Shown: positions 1-10,757, counted from the stretch's first letter. The stretch is 64,000 nt of DNA from Oscarella lobularis (GCF_947507565.1 NC_089180.1:3472001-3536000); one strand, 5' to 3'. Program-made: numbers and translations. Notes: generated by a model not told the origin, from the sequence alone.

Positions 1-1070
1 CAAGGGAGAGAGTTCGCCAGCTTAATTAGAAATATCTTAGCAAAAGAAGCCTGCCTCGTTGAATTCTAAAGTGCATTGAAGCGCTAGAAAAAGACGATCC
101 TAGTTGCATCCGTCGTAAATCTCTCAATGGTGCTCGACCTTATGTGCCTAATTTTTGGCGTACGCTGCACCGAAAGTGTTAACTCGCTACTTGACAAAAA
201 GATCACAGACAAGAATTGGGTGATGTAGCTAAAAGAATGAGCTCTAAGTAAAAGGTATGTTAAAGAAGCTCTTGGACCTGATCCAAAGTTTGCACGTCAT
301 GATCTGAATGGCTTTAGCGGAGAGAGCAGCAATCGAGATAAAGCTCTGGCGATGCTTGATTTTTAAGAGGTCAAAATGACATCACAAAATGCTAGAAGAG
401 GAGTGCCTATGTACTTCCGCCAATCGCTAGAAGGTAGAGAGCTTGGGTTTAAAGGGCAACTTAAGTGGGCAAGTTTTTTCAGTTTGACCGACATCTGGGT
501 TGCTTTCATTGTCTTCGATAATCTGCAAAAATTATTATGTCTAAATGTCTAAATATAACTTCCGGCGGAGATATTCGTGTTTCTCACTACAGCCTATGAC
601 GTAGATAGGTGAAGAGTGTACATGGTTAGAGGCGCCTGCCACTCATTTGCGTGTCCCGGTCTCTTCTTTCTTTCACCCGTAAATGCCGCATAGGTGCGTC
701 GCCGCTGGCTTGCAGCAAAACGTCGAAGGACGGCGTTCACTTGTTTCACTTTTCGAAACACTCTGAGCAACGCAAGAAGTGGGTAGTGGCCGTTCATCGC
801 ACGCGTGCCGGGTGGGCAGGGTTATAGTATTACATTTTAATACATTTTCACCAGCATGTTTTTCTGTTACAGGCAATTTGTCAGTGCTCTTTACTACAAC
901 AAAAACTGCGCTAGAAAACAGACAGATTCTTCAAATGGAACGTATCGCTATGCCGTGGCCTTTCTAAAATACAAAAGAAAAAGCACATTGTTAGAAAAAT
1001 TCCCGTAAACAGAACATACAGTAAGTTTAGATGTTTGATGTCGATCGTGGAAATAACATAAATTTTTAGA
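1..1070. other. No recognisable gene; decayed sequence
   Basis: Short open stretches on the + strand around 240-440 look protein-like but are interrupted by stops every few tens of codons. I recognise no family, and no splice-bounded exon is convincing. It may be decayed transposon sequence. Confidence 0.4.
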
Positions 1071-1072
1071 AG

Positions 1073-1206
1073 ACTGCGACGGTGACGGCGATGGCATCGA
1101 TGACGGCGACGGCGACGTTGACGGTGACGGTGACGGTGACAGAGACGGCGACGGAGATTGCCACAACAACGTCGACGGTGTCGACGATGGTGTGGGCGAC
1201 GGCGAC
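1073..1206. repeat. GACGGY-rich minisatellite
   Basis: Imperfect tandem hexamers of the form GACGGC/GACGGT with single-base variants. Ser/Pro-rich and Arg/His-rich open frames on the minus strand here are by-products of the repeat. Confidence 0.8.
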
Positions 1207-1474
1207 TGCAAGTTCCATTTTCTAGGTACTGAAACGCACAATGTTCAATAGTTCGTCGTTTATCTGAAAGTCTATTCCGTATTGGCAGGCGGTTCCCTTC
1301 AGGCAAGGCAATGATGAGCTCAAATCAGCGTCTAATACCGTAATTTAATTCTTTTTCTTTTGCAGGCCTAAATAATATTGTATGTTAAGTTTTTTTTGTA
1401 TTTGACATTTTTCCTTACGTTAGAAATTTTTTCATGCTTTAATTTTATCTTTTAATTAATTTGGAAACAGAAGC

Positions 1475-1778
1475 ATGAGCATTTACATCCAGGAAATTGC
1501 AGATCACGAGATTAGTCTACGTTCAGTGTGCGAACGGATACTAAAAAACGCGGATATGGCCGGTCGAACTGCGACATTGCCGTTATATGAAACCTCGTAT
1601 TTTGAGTACAGCAAGAGTCGTGAGGATCCAAACAACCCCGACTTCTTGGGCGCTGGGGGTTTCGCGGACATTTACTAAGCTCGCCTCGTGAGAAATTCTG
1701 ACGGCTGTTTACTGGACAAGCCCCAGTTAGTTGCGATCAAATATTTTGGAATCCATCAAAGCCAAGACTGGGCAAAAG
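1475..1778 (+). pseudogene. Tyrosine-kinase-like protein kinase, N-lobe exon with nonsense codon
   Basis: An ATG opens a frame that reaches a kinase glycine loop (LGAGGFADIY, residues about 57-67). It then meets TAA at 1676-1678 and continues in the same frame with the beta-3 lysine motif VAIK and a clean GT donor after WAKG. The family is the ATP-binding half of a serine/threonine or tyrosine-kinase-like kinase. As it stands, only a 67-residue peptide lacking the ATP-anchoring lysine would be made. No further kinase exon is visible for the next 50 kb, where retroelement debris begins. A same-strand kinase C-lobe exon lies at 54701-54905. Assembly error at the TAA is possible. Confidence 0.6.
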
Positions 1779-1784
1779 GTATGA

Positions 1785-2299
1785 ACATCAATTTGATTAC
1801 CGGTAAGAAAAACCGATAATTTACATCTTGCATAATGTGTGCAACAGAGTCAAAAGCTAGATCTGTTTTAGGGCAATAATGCATTGCTAAAAATTTTCCT
1901 GTTACTATTAATTAATCGAATACCTAACGTTAATCCAAAATTTCATAAATAGCTTATATTTGAGAACAAGGAACATCTATAAATATTCTTTGTCTATAGA
2001 TATATACACTGTTAAATTGCTAGTGGACGCGTGACCCAAAATGGGAGTTTGGAAGTCTGCCACTATTCTAAGCTGGTTTAGGTGTTAAAGAATTGCTTCT
2101 TATAGGTATTTGCCAAAACCATTCTTTGGAGTTGCCCAAACCTTGTAAGGGTGTTGCTTAGAACAACGTGGAGGTTGTGCAAACTACCTCGCTGGTACTG
2201 CAGCCTCCTAAACGCAGTTTAATTAAATGGTAAGTGCGACGCGATTTCGACCCATATTTTTTACTGATTTGCACGGTAGTGTGACAAATAAAACCTTGC
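1785..2299. other. No gene seen
   Basis: AT-rich sequence downstream of the kinase exon with many stops in all frames. It is probably intron or decayed repeat. Confidence 0.5.
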
Positions 2300-2780
2300 T
2301 TGGCACTTTCTTTCCTAATAGAAATAAAAATTCACGATTGTAGAGCGTTTCTTATTTGCTTCCGATTCCTCCCTATCCGGGTTCCACTTACGTCATTGGT
2401 GGAACGGAAGTCTTTCGCGAGAGAAATGCCAAAACGTCCAATAGGCCAAGAAGTCTATATTCCCGATCGTCAGAAAAACGTCAGAGTTTTCGCCCAAGCC
2501 TCATTATCCAGGAGCTATTACATTACCACACCTAATGGGTCGTACCGTGGAAAGTTGATCCCGGTGAGAGATGACGCCGCTACTATACCTGAAGATGATA
2601 AAGATAGCGTAATTCCTGAGCAAAGAAATAATCCCGACGTACCTCCAAATAAAGCCGTCGAAGATCCCCCTCAAGTAGCGCCGTAGCAGCAGCAGCAGCA
2701 GCAGCCTCCACCCGTCCGAACCCGCACAACTCGTATCATTAGACCTCCAGCAAGGTTTGCCGATAAGCAACCTGCTGGAA
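2300..2780 (+). mobile_element. Gypsy retrotransposon pol 3' end (remnant)
   Basis: From about 2420 the frame reads as the tail of a Ty3/Gypsy polyprotein. It has a YIPDRQ motif, then SRSYYITTPNGSYR, typical of the post-integrase segment of invertebrate Gypsy elements. An acidic stretch follows, and finally an R-T-R-T-T-R-I-I-R-P-P-A-R-F end. A TAG at 2684-2686 stops the frame just before a CAG/glutamine run, after which it stays open to about 2780. The piece sits directly upstream of a candidate LTR, the expected order for a 3' end. The integrase, RNase H and RT of this copy are absent. Confidence 0.65.
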
Positions 2781-2786
2781 GGGATA

Positions 2787-2944
2787 TGTGGTGTGAGCTA
2801 CTTATCTGTGTTGCCGCACGTAAGGCGGAGCTTTAAATGTGACGTCACCCCCTTGTTCGTATATATATAGTCCCTGAGCCTTCTGCCACGGACTCACTCC
2901 TCTTCTGTGTACCACAGCCGCAATTAAGTTGATTGAACACAACA
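2787..2944 (+). repeat. Candidate Gypsy LTR (about 158 bp)
   Basis: The interval starts TGT and ends CA right after the Gypsy pol tail. It holds a TATA box (atatatatag, 2861-2870) and, 20 bp upstream, a palindromic TGACGTCA CRE-like site. Length, TG/CA termini and promoter layout fit a small LTR. I cannot find a second LTR copy in the window, so the boundaries are provisional. Confidence 0.45.
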
Positions 2945-2989
2945 TCACCACACACGCCGGAAAAGTAATCTCGCAAGCGCGCAACGGAT

Positions 2990-3550
2990 GAGGGCGGCTC
3001 TAGCGAGGAGACAACGCAACGACCCTGAAGATCAGGTCGCGCCTGCTCAGGTGAGATGAATTAGAAGCTCATTAGCATTCGTGTTACTTAGAAGATTCGA
3101 TAGACGCCGGTACCGTCCTCTTTGGGGCTCCCAGTTGTTCACGCGGACGTGGCGACTATCGACAACATCGTAGATCGCGTCGATTGCAGTGCCTTTGAGC
3201 CTCAAGCCATCGCGGTTCAACCAGACGACTCGGACGACGACGGCTGGATGACCGATGAAGATGGAGACGAAGAAGACAAAGACAAAAGTAATGGAGACCA
3301 AGAAGACGGAGACGAAAGCGAGGTAGACGAGAAGGAAGAAGGAAGAAGAAGTCGGACATTAGGGTAAATGGCGGCTTGAGTCGGTGCCTCTTCGATTCAT
3401 GCGCGGCCGTTTCGATCGTTCCGCCGTCATTCGCTTCTACAAATATTCGACAGTCGACCGACCAATAATCGATGGCTAGCGCACAAAATATCCCGGTTCT
3501 CGGCGCACTGAATCTTCCATCTGACGACCGGGGAATGAGCAACGAAACAC
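2990..3550. other. Unassigned stretch with an acidic ORF
   Basis: A short + frame from ATG 2989 ends at a possible donor near 3052. A second + frame (3122-3367) becomes strongly acidic (D/E/K runs, from imperfect GAAGAC/GACGA repeats). I recognise neither. They may be a decayed gag region, because retropepsin sequence follows. Confidence 0.3.
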
Positions 3551-4276
3551 TATTTGCGTGTTGCGTTGATTGCTACCAATCCGATCCTCGGTGCACATTT
3601 CATCGCTCAACAAAACGTTGATCTGCTCGTCTCTCGTCGTCATTTACGATTACCGTCGAAATTTTCCCACCCACTCATCGCCCCTCCTCCACCTTCGTCG
3701 TTGCCCTCATCGCCGACCTAGTCGTCGCCGATCTCGTCGTTGCTGTTGTACTCAATCGTACTCGCTGAGCCGGTCGGGTTTCCGCCCGCTCAGGCAGAAA
3801 TGATTCTCGCCGGTGCAGTCGTCTATCTGTTGCAACTCTTCGTTCTATCCGCTGCTATTTGAACCATTAAAGCAACTGACGAAGAAATACGATCTGATCG
3901 TCCCCGCGTCATTGGCCAAGAACACTACTGGCATTATTCCTGTTAGAGGTTTCAATGTGGGCGGACAACAAAAGTTGTACGAAGAGGCAGGCGACCCGTA
4001 ACGGCGGAAGAGATCGACCCCTCAACCCTAGCAGCCTCTATATCGAATATGCCGCCACGCCCAATCTGACGCCCTGACAACGATCAGCTCTGGAGACCCT
4101 CCTTATAGAATAAAACGACATCTTCAGCCGTGAACCATCCGATCGGGGGCGCACCAATATTTTCTATCATCGCACAGTTACGACGACGGACCGCCCAATT
4201 CATCAAGGTCCATATCGTCAGCCCTTTTATCTCCTATCGTCAAGTCCAAGAAATGTTGGATGCCGATATTGTCACC
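3551..4276 (+). mobile_element. Gypsy pol remnant: retropepsin end, linker and RT start
   Basis: The frame from 3554 reads ALIATNPILGAHFI, the C-terminal half of a Gypsy retropepsin. After frameshifts comes the pol linker (LAKNTTGIIPVRGFN near 3910) and then the RT N-terminal approach (PIHQGPYR near 4190). At least two frameshifts and several stops make it a relic. It breaks off at about 4276, exactly where P-transposase sequence begins, so a P-related element probably replaced or interrupted it. Confidence 0.6.
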
Positions 4277-5000
4277 CCGAGTTGCAGCAACTAGCTAGTA
4301 GCTTGGAATACTTTGGAATTCAAGGAGCAGAAGAAACCGTGCAGTTCATTCAAAAATTCGATAAGGCGTTTAACTGCCTGAATGTTCGAAGTCTGGATAA
4401 CGTGAAGGAAAACAGGCGAGGATACACCTCAGCAGATGACAAACGATTGGACGTAAAAAGGTGTTTTTCTGCTTATAAAAGTTTGCTTATATTTGGTGCT
4501 TTAGTGGCTGGAGAACGATTTCCTAGGATATCTTAATGACTGGACACAATACGTGCTGTCCATACCTGGCCTCACAAGTCAGGAAAGAGCATAAATGACT
4601 CTTAGTCACGAAACGCTTCTTGGATGGCGTATCAGCGGTACCTTTTAGGCAGCTCGGCGTTTCTACAATTTATTTTTATTCTTTAGTACGATTTTTTGTG
4701 GAAATGACAAGATACCTGTTCTCCCTTCCAGGCTCAAATAATGCTTTTCTTTTGAGTGCCCGAATGAATCAGGATCCGCTTGAGAATTATTTTGGGAAGC
4801 AGCGATCCAGGGGTGGACGTAGCGACAATCCTAATGTGAGTCAATATTTAGACAGCGCCTTTTCGTTGCGAGTTCAAGAATCAATAGCACTTGATCCCGT
4901 TAGAGGTAACAGCAGTCGAAAAAGGAGACTAAATGTAGTGGAGTCTAAGAGTATTGACGAAACCCCGCTTTCTAAACAAAAGGTTGTACGAAGAAAATAA
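4277..5000 (+). pseudogene. P-element-type transposase, C-terminal exons (copy A)
   Basis: Three pieces follow the order of the near-complete P transposase at 10.9-13.0 kb. The first is a helical block ending FDKAFNCLNVRS (4282-4456). The second, after a probable intron, is WLENDFLGYLNDW (4507-4650, with a TAA inside). The last is the C-terminal exon with QDPLENYFGKQRSRGGRSDNP and the DPVRGNSSRKRR tail (about 4700-5000). The DPLENYFG...GG motif matches the end of THAP9/P-type transposases. The catalytic core is missing. The stop codon lies 18 bp from the stop of a gene on the opposite strand (ORF2 copy 1). Confidence 0.7.
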
Positions 5001-5018
5001 AAGCAAGTACTCTGAAAA

Positions 5019-6006
5019 TCAGTCAGTTCTGTTTGTTTTAAGCAATGTTCTTCGCAGAGATTTAGACTTTTGGGTTACTTTACGCTTCTCTTCTTTGTAG
5101 ATTTTCATCCATGATGACGCTATTGAAAATCCTCTGATAGTTGTCCATAAAGTCACGATATCTCTTAGAAGCTGATCTGAACTTATGGCGTCGTCAATGT
5201 CAACCGACATAATGCGCCAGCAGTGCTGAACCGGTGTTGAAATCATTATTGCCTCAACAATGCTTTCCGTTTCTTTCACTCCGAGCATAGGCATTCTCTG
5301 GAAGTTGTCTAAACTCTTCTTCGATACTGCAAAATAATCGGAACGACTTATTATTTACTTAGAAAAGTCCCTCACGGTTAGTAGAGCAATCCAACGCTTG
5401 CTATACGATTCGAACGAGAAGCAGTAGTCGTGCTCACTGTCAAAATACTCTTCTTCGTTTTTAACACAAAAACTTCTCAAAAATTGGCAGACTTCAGCTG
5501 CTTCATCACCCGAGCTCTTCGCGTACTTTTTCAGTAGTTTGAAAGGAATGTATCCCGCAGCATATCGCAAAACATTTGCTTCGTCAGTCGAAAGTGGGTC
5601 AATTTTCGAAGATGCTGGTTTTTCCTGGAACCTCTCTTGAAGGGAGTCAATAAGCAGACGGTCGAAGATCTTTTGATTCGCGATCTGACAGAGCAATGGC
5701 TCAGATCGCGCCCTTAGAACTTCACAAAACTTTGTCCAAAGTGGAAGCAGAGTGGCAATTCTAGCGTTTATGAAAGCGAACATGGCCTTCTCGCGAAGAA
5801 GACAAAGTGAGCAAACATTTTCAGGTTTTGGAATGCAGCGTCGAATGGCAAAAATAAGTTCTTCAACGAAAGATGCGAACGCGGCAGTTTCCCTCTTTGC
5901 TAGAAAAAAATCGGCAAGACCCTTCATTGCGGAAGCCATTTCCAAACACGTCTGGCCCAATATCTTCCTTCAAAACGTCTTCCAGAGCCGCGATTAGCAC
6001 CGACAT
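5019..6006 (-). pseudogene. ORF2 copy 1: unnamed P-associated protein
   Basis: The start is set by alignment with two other copies: ATG at 6006, 30 bp after a shared leader. The frame shifts near 5965. The body carries the family core, LSTDEANVLRYAAGYIPFKLL (about 5540-5590), then a charged stretch, YSKRWI, and a C-terminal block LWTTIRGFS..S.WM..YKE followed by a basic tail. I do not know this family by name. Its layout (all-helical, conserved AAGY/F and RGFS motifs) gives no enzymatic clue. It runs tail-to-tail with P copy A. Frameshifts and a possible intron near 5310-5345 suggest it is inactive. Confidence 0.6.
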
Positions 6007-6036
6007 GCACCCGTAACAGAGTTAGCCTCACGAAAA

Positions 6037-6087
6037 ATCACGTGACAATGGGGTGTTTCCAATCCCTCTCCTTCCCTATCTATGCTG
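6037..6087 (-). promoter_or_regulatory. ORF2 leader / probable element terminus, copy 1
   Basis: Read on the minus strand it starts CAGCATAGAT and ends GTCACGTGAT (51 bp). The same sequence with scattered differences precedes the ORF2 start in all three copies. It ends with an E-box-like CACGTG. Its outer edge coincides with the break in a BED/hAT gene, so I read it as transposon end plus promoter. Confidence 0.65.
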
Positions 6088-6556
6088 CTATCATACGAAG
6101 CAGAGCCTTTTCAATATCATTCTGTCGAGTCGACTCTTTCGAATACTTCTGCTTTAACAAAACGGTCTCTTCAATTGTAGACTGCTTTCTTTGTTTGGAC
6201 TGCTTTGCGCCGGCGCTGTCTTTGTTTAATTTTCTTTGAGCTTCAGCGTTGGTAAAGTCGGTCGGATGCTGCACCTTTGGATGCTAAGAACCAAAAATAA
6301 CTCACTAATGACACGCGCTATACAGACTATGCACTACTAAAACGGCAACCTTGAAGAGATTTGACGTATTCGTCCCATGCTTGACATGTACCGAGCAAAT
6401 GTTACAACGAGCAGCGTCGCTCTGCGGCAGCTTCGAAAAGTAGTTCCAAACTACTCTTCTTCGTCGTTTTGCGGCTATAGAAGGCCCGGCATCCGCCATT
6501 TCCATGTTTCTTTTGCGCAGACAGACTAGACTCACCACTCCAGAGTGTATGCGCAA
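6080..6556 (-). pseudogene. BED-finger hAT/ZBED transposase, N-terminal fragment
   Basis: Exon 1 encodes a BED-type zinc finger: VWNYFSK, then CNIC, then TSNLFK. A 67-bp GT/AG intron (about 6283-6349) joins it to HPKVQHPTD and a QSTIEETVLLKQKYSKES stretch, the usual linker after the BED finger in hAT transposases. The frame ends ALLRMIA at 6088, where the family continues as MIAKDM. Here it runs into the ORF2 leader and a stop. The rest of the hAT protein is not found nearby. Confidence 0.65.
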
Positions 6557-7238
6557 AAATCAATGGTGCGGTTAGATGCTTTTAAAGGTAGATTACGGCG
6601 TGTGGGGTTTTGGTGACGTCCACGGGCTTCCTTCGCGATTTACCACCGTCTTCCTTTTTTTCGCGTCTACTGTCTAACCGTCGTTTTCTCTGCTCTCGCT
6701 TTTCTTCTAAATGTCTTTTTACTGCCTGTCTAAAAGTGGTGGATTTTTAATTCAGTCCTACTATTCTTCTAGTAGGCTTCTTCAATAACGACGAATTTTA
6801 GGCACCAGAAGCCTACTCAAAAAGTGCCTAGTGCAAATATCTTAGAAGCTTAAATCTTGTTTGCCACTTTAGGACTTTGGGCAGCATAAAAGCGCCATCC
6901 GGCGCTAGAGAATCTTGTCCTCGCGTGCAGTTTCCGGCTACTAGATGACCTACATCTGCTCTTCTTCACACTAACCACAGCTGCTTCTTGGCACAAAGAG
7001 GATTAAAGCAAAGTAATCCCGCGTTTGTAAGCCCGTTGTCGGTGCACGTCAGCGAGGTATAGACCCAATCTGAGACGAATGGATCTACAACTTCAAACAG
7101 CCTAACTAAAAAGAGTGAATTCAAAATCGGCAGGCTTCTTTAGCCTATCAGACGTCGATTGGAGCAATAAAACCTAGTACGCGCTGAGAAGTTTACGCCG
7201 GTTTGTAGTCGGAAATGGGGCGGCTTAATTCTGCTAAA
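6557..7238. other. No gene seen
   Basis: Noncoding stretch with some pyrimidine-rich patches (6640-6720) and no splice-bounded exon that I can support. Confidence 0.5.
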
Positions 7239-7466
7239 CTATACGCTCAGTTCCGCCGAACGATCCTTTCGGCTCTTGTTCCCCGTATTTTCGGCTGAAG
7301 CGTCGCCGGCCTTGGTGAGCCTCGTCCGTTGGGCTGTTTTAGGTTCTGCACGCGCGCTTTCCATAGCTTTGTTTTCCGCTGCTGCTTTCGGCGCGATGCC
7401 GGCCTCTGCCGAATTGGAGGCGCTTGCGCGGGCCGCCGCCGTTCCATTGCCTTCTGCGGACGATAC
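7239..7466 (-). other. GC-rich Ala-rich open frame of unknown nature
   Basis: A CpG-rich block whose minus-strand frame is Ala/Ser/Glu-rich and open up to the ORF2 leader at 7467. It could be a host exon truncated by the element, or chance. I recognise no domain. Confidence 0.25.
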
Positions 7467-7517
7467 CAGCATAGATGGAAAAGAAGAAGGGATAGAAAGC
7501 TCCCGTCGTCACGTGAT
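7467..7517 (+). promoter_or_regulatory. ORF2 leader / probable element terminus, copy 2
   Basis: 51 bp beginning CAGCATAGAT and ending GTCACGTGAT. It is collinear with the copies at 6037-6087 and 14491-14540, and 31 bp upstream of the ORF2 ATG. Confidence 0.65.
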
Positions 7518-7548
7518 CACTTCAGTGCGCCAGGTGTGTTACGCCCTA

Positions 7549-8544
7549 ATGGATGTAATCGAAAGAGCCCTTCTCGACCTGCAGGAAGAGAAAATAGCAA
7601 GTCAGCCGTCTCATCGTCTCATCCGGCTTTGGAAGGACCTGCGCGTGATCTTGGAATTCTCGAAAAGCGAAGTAATGGCGATTTTCGGCAAAAAGCTGGT
7701 TTCGGCAATGGCAGCGTGTTTCCAGCCGGGCACGAAACGCTCAACCATCTCTTTACTGCGAGAACATGCCCAAACGAAGTTCGTTTCCCTTCGCATTTAG
7801 CCTCTGCGGGACATTTGGGCGTGTCTATATTACGCCCTTGGCATTGCTTTTGACGACCCACTTCTTTCCCAATCAGTTAATTAGCGAGTATTCGAGGCAA
7901 TGCTACTACGCTTTCTCCGGGCGCAGCAAGGATCGGATAAAGGACGAGACTTTCAGGCTGTAAGTGCTCAGTGCATGGCTCAGCCTTTGTCAGGTGACGA
8001 GGAGAACGCACTGAGGTACGCCGCTGGATTTGTCCCGTTCAAGCTGCTGAATAATTTCACGAAAAGAAAGGAAGAATATAAGGGAATTATTGAATATTTG
8101 ACGAATTTGTCAGTCGAGGATTGTGAAAGGACGACAGAAGGTGGCAGTGACGAAAGTAGTGAAATTGAAGACTACACATCCCAATGGATTGCGAAAGTGG
8201 ATAGGGGAGGTCTCCTCAAGATCACCGCAACGCCTACCACTTTTTTCAGAAGTGTGGAGAACGTTGTCCGATGTCGCTTACCTAGTCGATTAGCCCGGAA
8301 GGAGAATTGTGACGTCGTTGCGGCTGTTGAAGTAGATCCAATGATCGTTTTCAGGTGGAGATTACTTACTGCTACACTTCTGGACGACGCTCACAGCAGT
8401 CATCTCCTTCATGAAATTGCTTCCCTGTGGGTGACGCTGAAAGGCTTCTCAATGACCTCCGCCTGGCTAGAGAATGATTTTATATGTGATACTGATATTG
8501 CACAATTAATACGATTATTCAAGGAAAAGAAGATTTGTTTGTAG
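7549..8544 (+). pseudogene. ORF2 copy 2: unnamed P-associated protein, two in-frame TAG codons
   Basis: One frame stays open for about 332 codons except for TAG at 7798-7800 and another TAG near 7876. The start MDVIERALLDL aligns with MDAVRKGLNDV (copy 3) and MSVLIAALEDV (copy 1). It contains MAACFQPG, YYALGIAFDDP, LSGDEENALRYAAGFVPFKLL, WIAKVDRGGLL and LWVTLKGFSMTSAWLE. Function is unknown to me. Both lesions are the same stop, so read-through or simple decay are both possible. Unlike copies 1 and 3, what follows is not a convergent P exon but the ankyrin/death gene. Confidence 0.6.
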
Positions 8545-8670
8545 ATTTACGTTTTAGGAGTGGCGTTGAATCGACAACTTCTTCTGGAAAGAGACGAATG
8601 CAACGGCTCGAATTCCCTCGAAGAATAATCATATTGTTTGTCAATAATTAGTTTTGAGGAACGCCTTTTC

Positions 8671-9720
8671 TTAGACTGGCTTTCAAAGGAGCAGAGGGAA
8701 CAATGAATGTTTTGATTGAAAAAGAGTGCAATATTCATGCCAAATCCGCCGAAGTAGGTGAAAAAATGTTGAATGTTGTTACTACTTACAGAGTTTGTAG
8801 TATGGCACTGGAGCATTGGGACGTGCGAGTCAGCAAGGTCATTTGAAAATTGTCAAGCGACTCATTGGATTGGGATTGGATGTCAATGAAGCTGATCGAG
8901 TAAGAATGTTATTTATTGTTAGTATATTGAGTCACAAGCATGACAGTCAGCTATATAAACATCAATCGCGTTATTGATTCTATTTTAACAGTATGTATTC
9001 TTACATGACTAAACAGATAATTAATGTATTGTTGAATTGTTGTCTTAATTGCTGATCAATATTTGTTTACTCTTTTTAGGTAGGCTATACTTCTCTGCAT
9101 CGGGCTTGTCAGTGTGATCACGTTGAAATGGCGAAATACTTGATTTCAGCTGGAGCTAACATTGAAGCTGTTAATATGGTATTGGCGTACATTGTATAGA
9201 TTGGGTATCAATAATCATATTGTTTGTCAATAATTAGTTTGGAAGAACGCCTTTTCTTACCGCGGCTTTCTCTGGAGCAGAAGAAACAATGGCTGTTTTG
9301 ATTGAGAAAAGGTGCAATATTCATGCCAAAGCCGAAGTAGGTGAAAATATGTTGAATGTTGTTACTACTTACAGAGTTTGTAGAATGGCGATGGTGCATT
9401 GGGATGTGCGAGTCAAGAAGGTCATTTGAAAATTGTCAAGCAACTCGTTGGATTGGGATTGGATGTCAATGAAGCTAATCGAGTAAGAATGTTATTTATT
9501 ATTAGTGGATTGAGTCACAATCATGACAGTCAGCTATATAAACATAACTCGTTATCGATTCTATTTTAACAGTATGTATTGCTGATTAATTAATATTGAC
9601 TGGTTTTTTACTCTTTTTAGGAAGGCGTTACTTCTCTGCATCGGGCTTGTCACTTCAATCACGTTGAAATGGCCGAATATTTGATTTCAGCTGGAGCTGA
9701 CATTGAAGCTCGTCATCAGG
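8671..9720 (+). repeat. Tandem duplication of a three-exon ankyrin module
   Basis: Segment 8625-9178 and segment 9212-9718 are similar in exons and introns alike (for example tcaataattagttt..gaagaacgcc upstream of both A exons). This shows duplication at DNA level of about 550 bp. Confidence 0.75.
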
Positions 9721-10757
9721 TCTTCATGCCGAGTTCCTATTTAGTTTTTCAGTTATTGTTTGGTATTAGTGGGGAAGAACGTCTCTTCTTCAGGCTGTTT
9801 TCTCTGGCAACGTCTCCCTTGTTGATCTTTTAGTTAAGAAAGGTTGCAACATTGATGCAAAAGACAACGTAAGACGTTGTGCAAGATTCGGTTTGAAATA
9901 AATGGGAATTCTAGGCTGGAGATGGAGCGTTGCAAATAGCTGATCGTCAAAAACATTTTAAAATGAAAGAAGATCTTGTTAAGATTTTTTCTCAGCCAAG
10001 AGTAAGATTTCGAGAAATTTGTTCTTCTAACCAACTGGTTAATATTGATGTTTTAGAATGACTCAGAAGCTGTAAGCGAGTTAACGGAGAAGATGGAGAA
10101 AATCTTACGAATGCAGGTGAGTCACTCAATAGCCTAGTTCCATTTTTTTGAGAGCAGTTACGTATTACTGGTAATGAGAAGCTAATTTTTACCATTGTAT
10201 GTTTTCAATGAGTCATTGTTGACCAGGCCAAGTGAAAGTCTTCCTATCATTTATTCGTAATATAGGAACTGTTTTATTTTAGGCAGAAAATAAGAAATTG
10301 CTGGATTCTGCTCTACGGGTCAGTTGCAATGTTCAAAGAGCCAAATTGAATAAATTCTTTTTTGTTCTAGAACGAAGAAAAACAGCCGAAGATGCAGAGA
10401 GATTTCCAGCAACCACGTGAACGAGCAACTCAAGCGAAAGCCGATCAACGTATGCGTCATCATAAAGTTCCTTGTAGTACATTATTCTTAGCAACTCTTT
10501 TTCGTCTAGACTCTTTTCCAGCTGATGACGAATTGGTACCAGATGAATTGATGAGAACATGCGCCTCCATCATAGGAACAAAATGGGAAGATGTCAGTGT
10601 TTTGCTTGGCATTTCCTTGTCCGATCTTGAGGAGATTCGTGGCTCCACTTCAAGCATAGTCACTCGCATGTTCAAGGTGCTGGTTTTGTGGAGCAAAGGA
10701 GCAGCATCCCCAACAGTCGGCAAACTCATACGACGATTTAAACCGAAGCGCTATTGA
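8675..10757 (+). CDS. Ankyrin-repeat / coiled-coil / death-domain protein
   Basis: About eleven small exons with phase-compatible GT/AG borders. Two successive three-exon sets (A-B-C) encode ankyrin repeats: A ends NIHAKxAE, B is GxLGxASQ.GHLKIVK, C is TSLHRAC..H.EMA.YLISAGA.IEA. Another ankyrin exon follows (VSLVDLLVKKGCNIDAKDN), then short exons with a charged coiled coil (SELTEKMEKILRMQ). The last exon carries a death domain (LMRTCASIIGTKWEDVSVLLG ... VLVLWSKG...TVGKLIRRF). AATAAA lies near 10886. This architecture belongs to animal cell-death or immune signalling. The 5' end is not found, and the first exon abuts ORF2 copy 2. Exon A of the second set lacks the AG acceptor of the first. 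Confidence 0.65.

Noticed and set aside
911-1306. Arg/His-rich and Ser/Pro-rich ORFs
   Set aside because: Generated by the GACGGY minisatellite.
7239-7800. A start for ORF2 copy 2 at 7276
   Set aside because: The leader and the alignment with copies 1 and 3 place the start at 7549; the upstream open frame is GC-rich chance or another gene.
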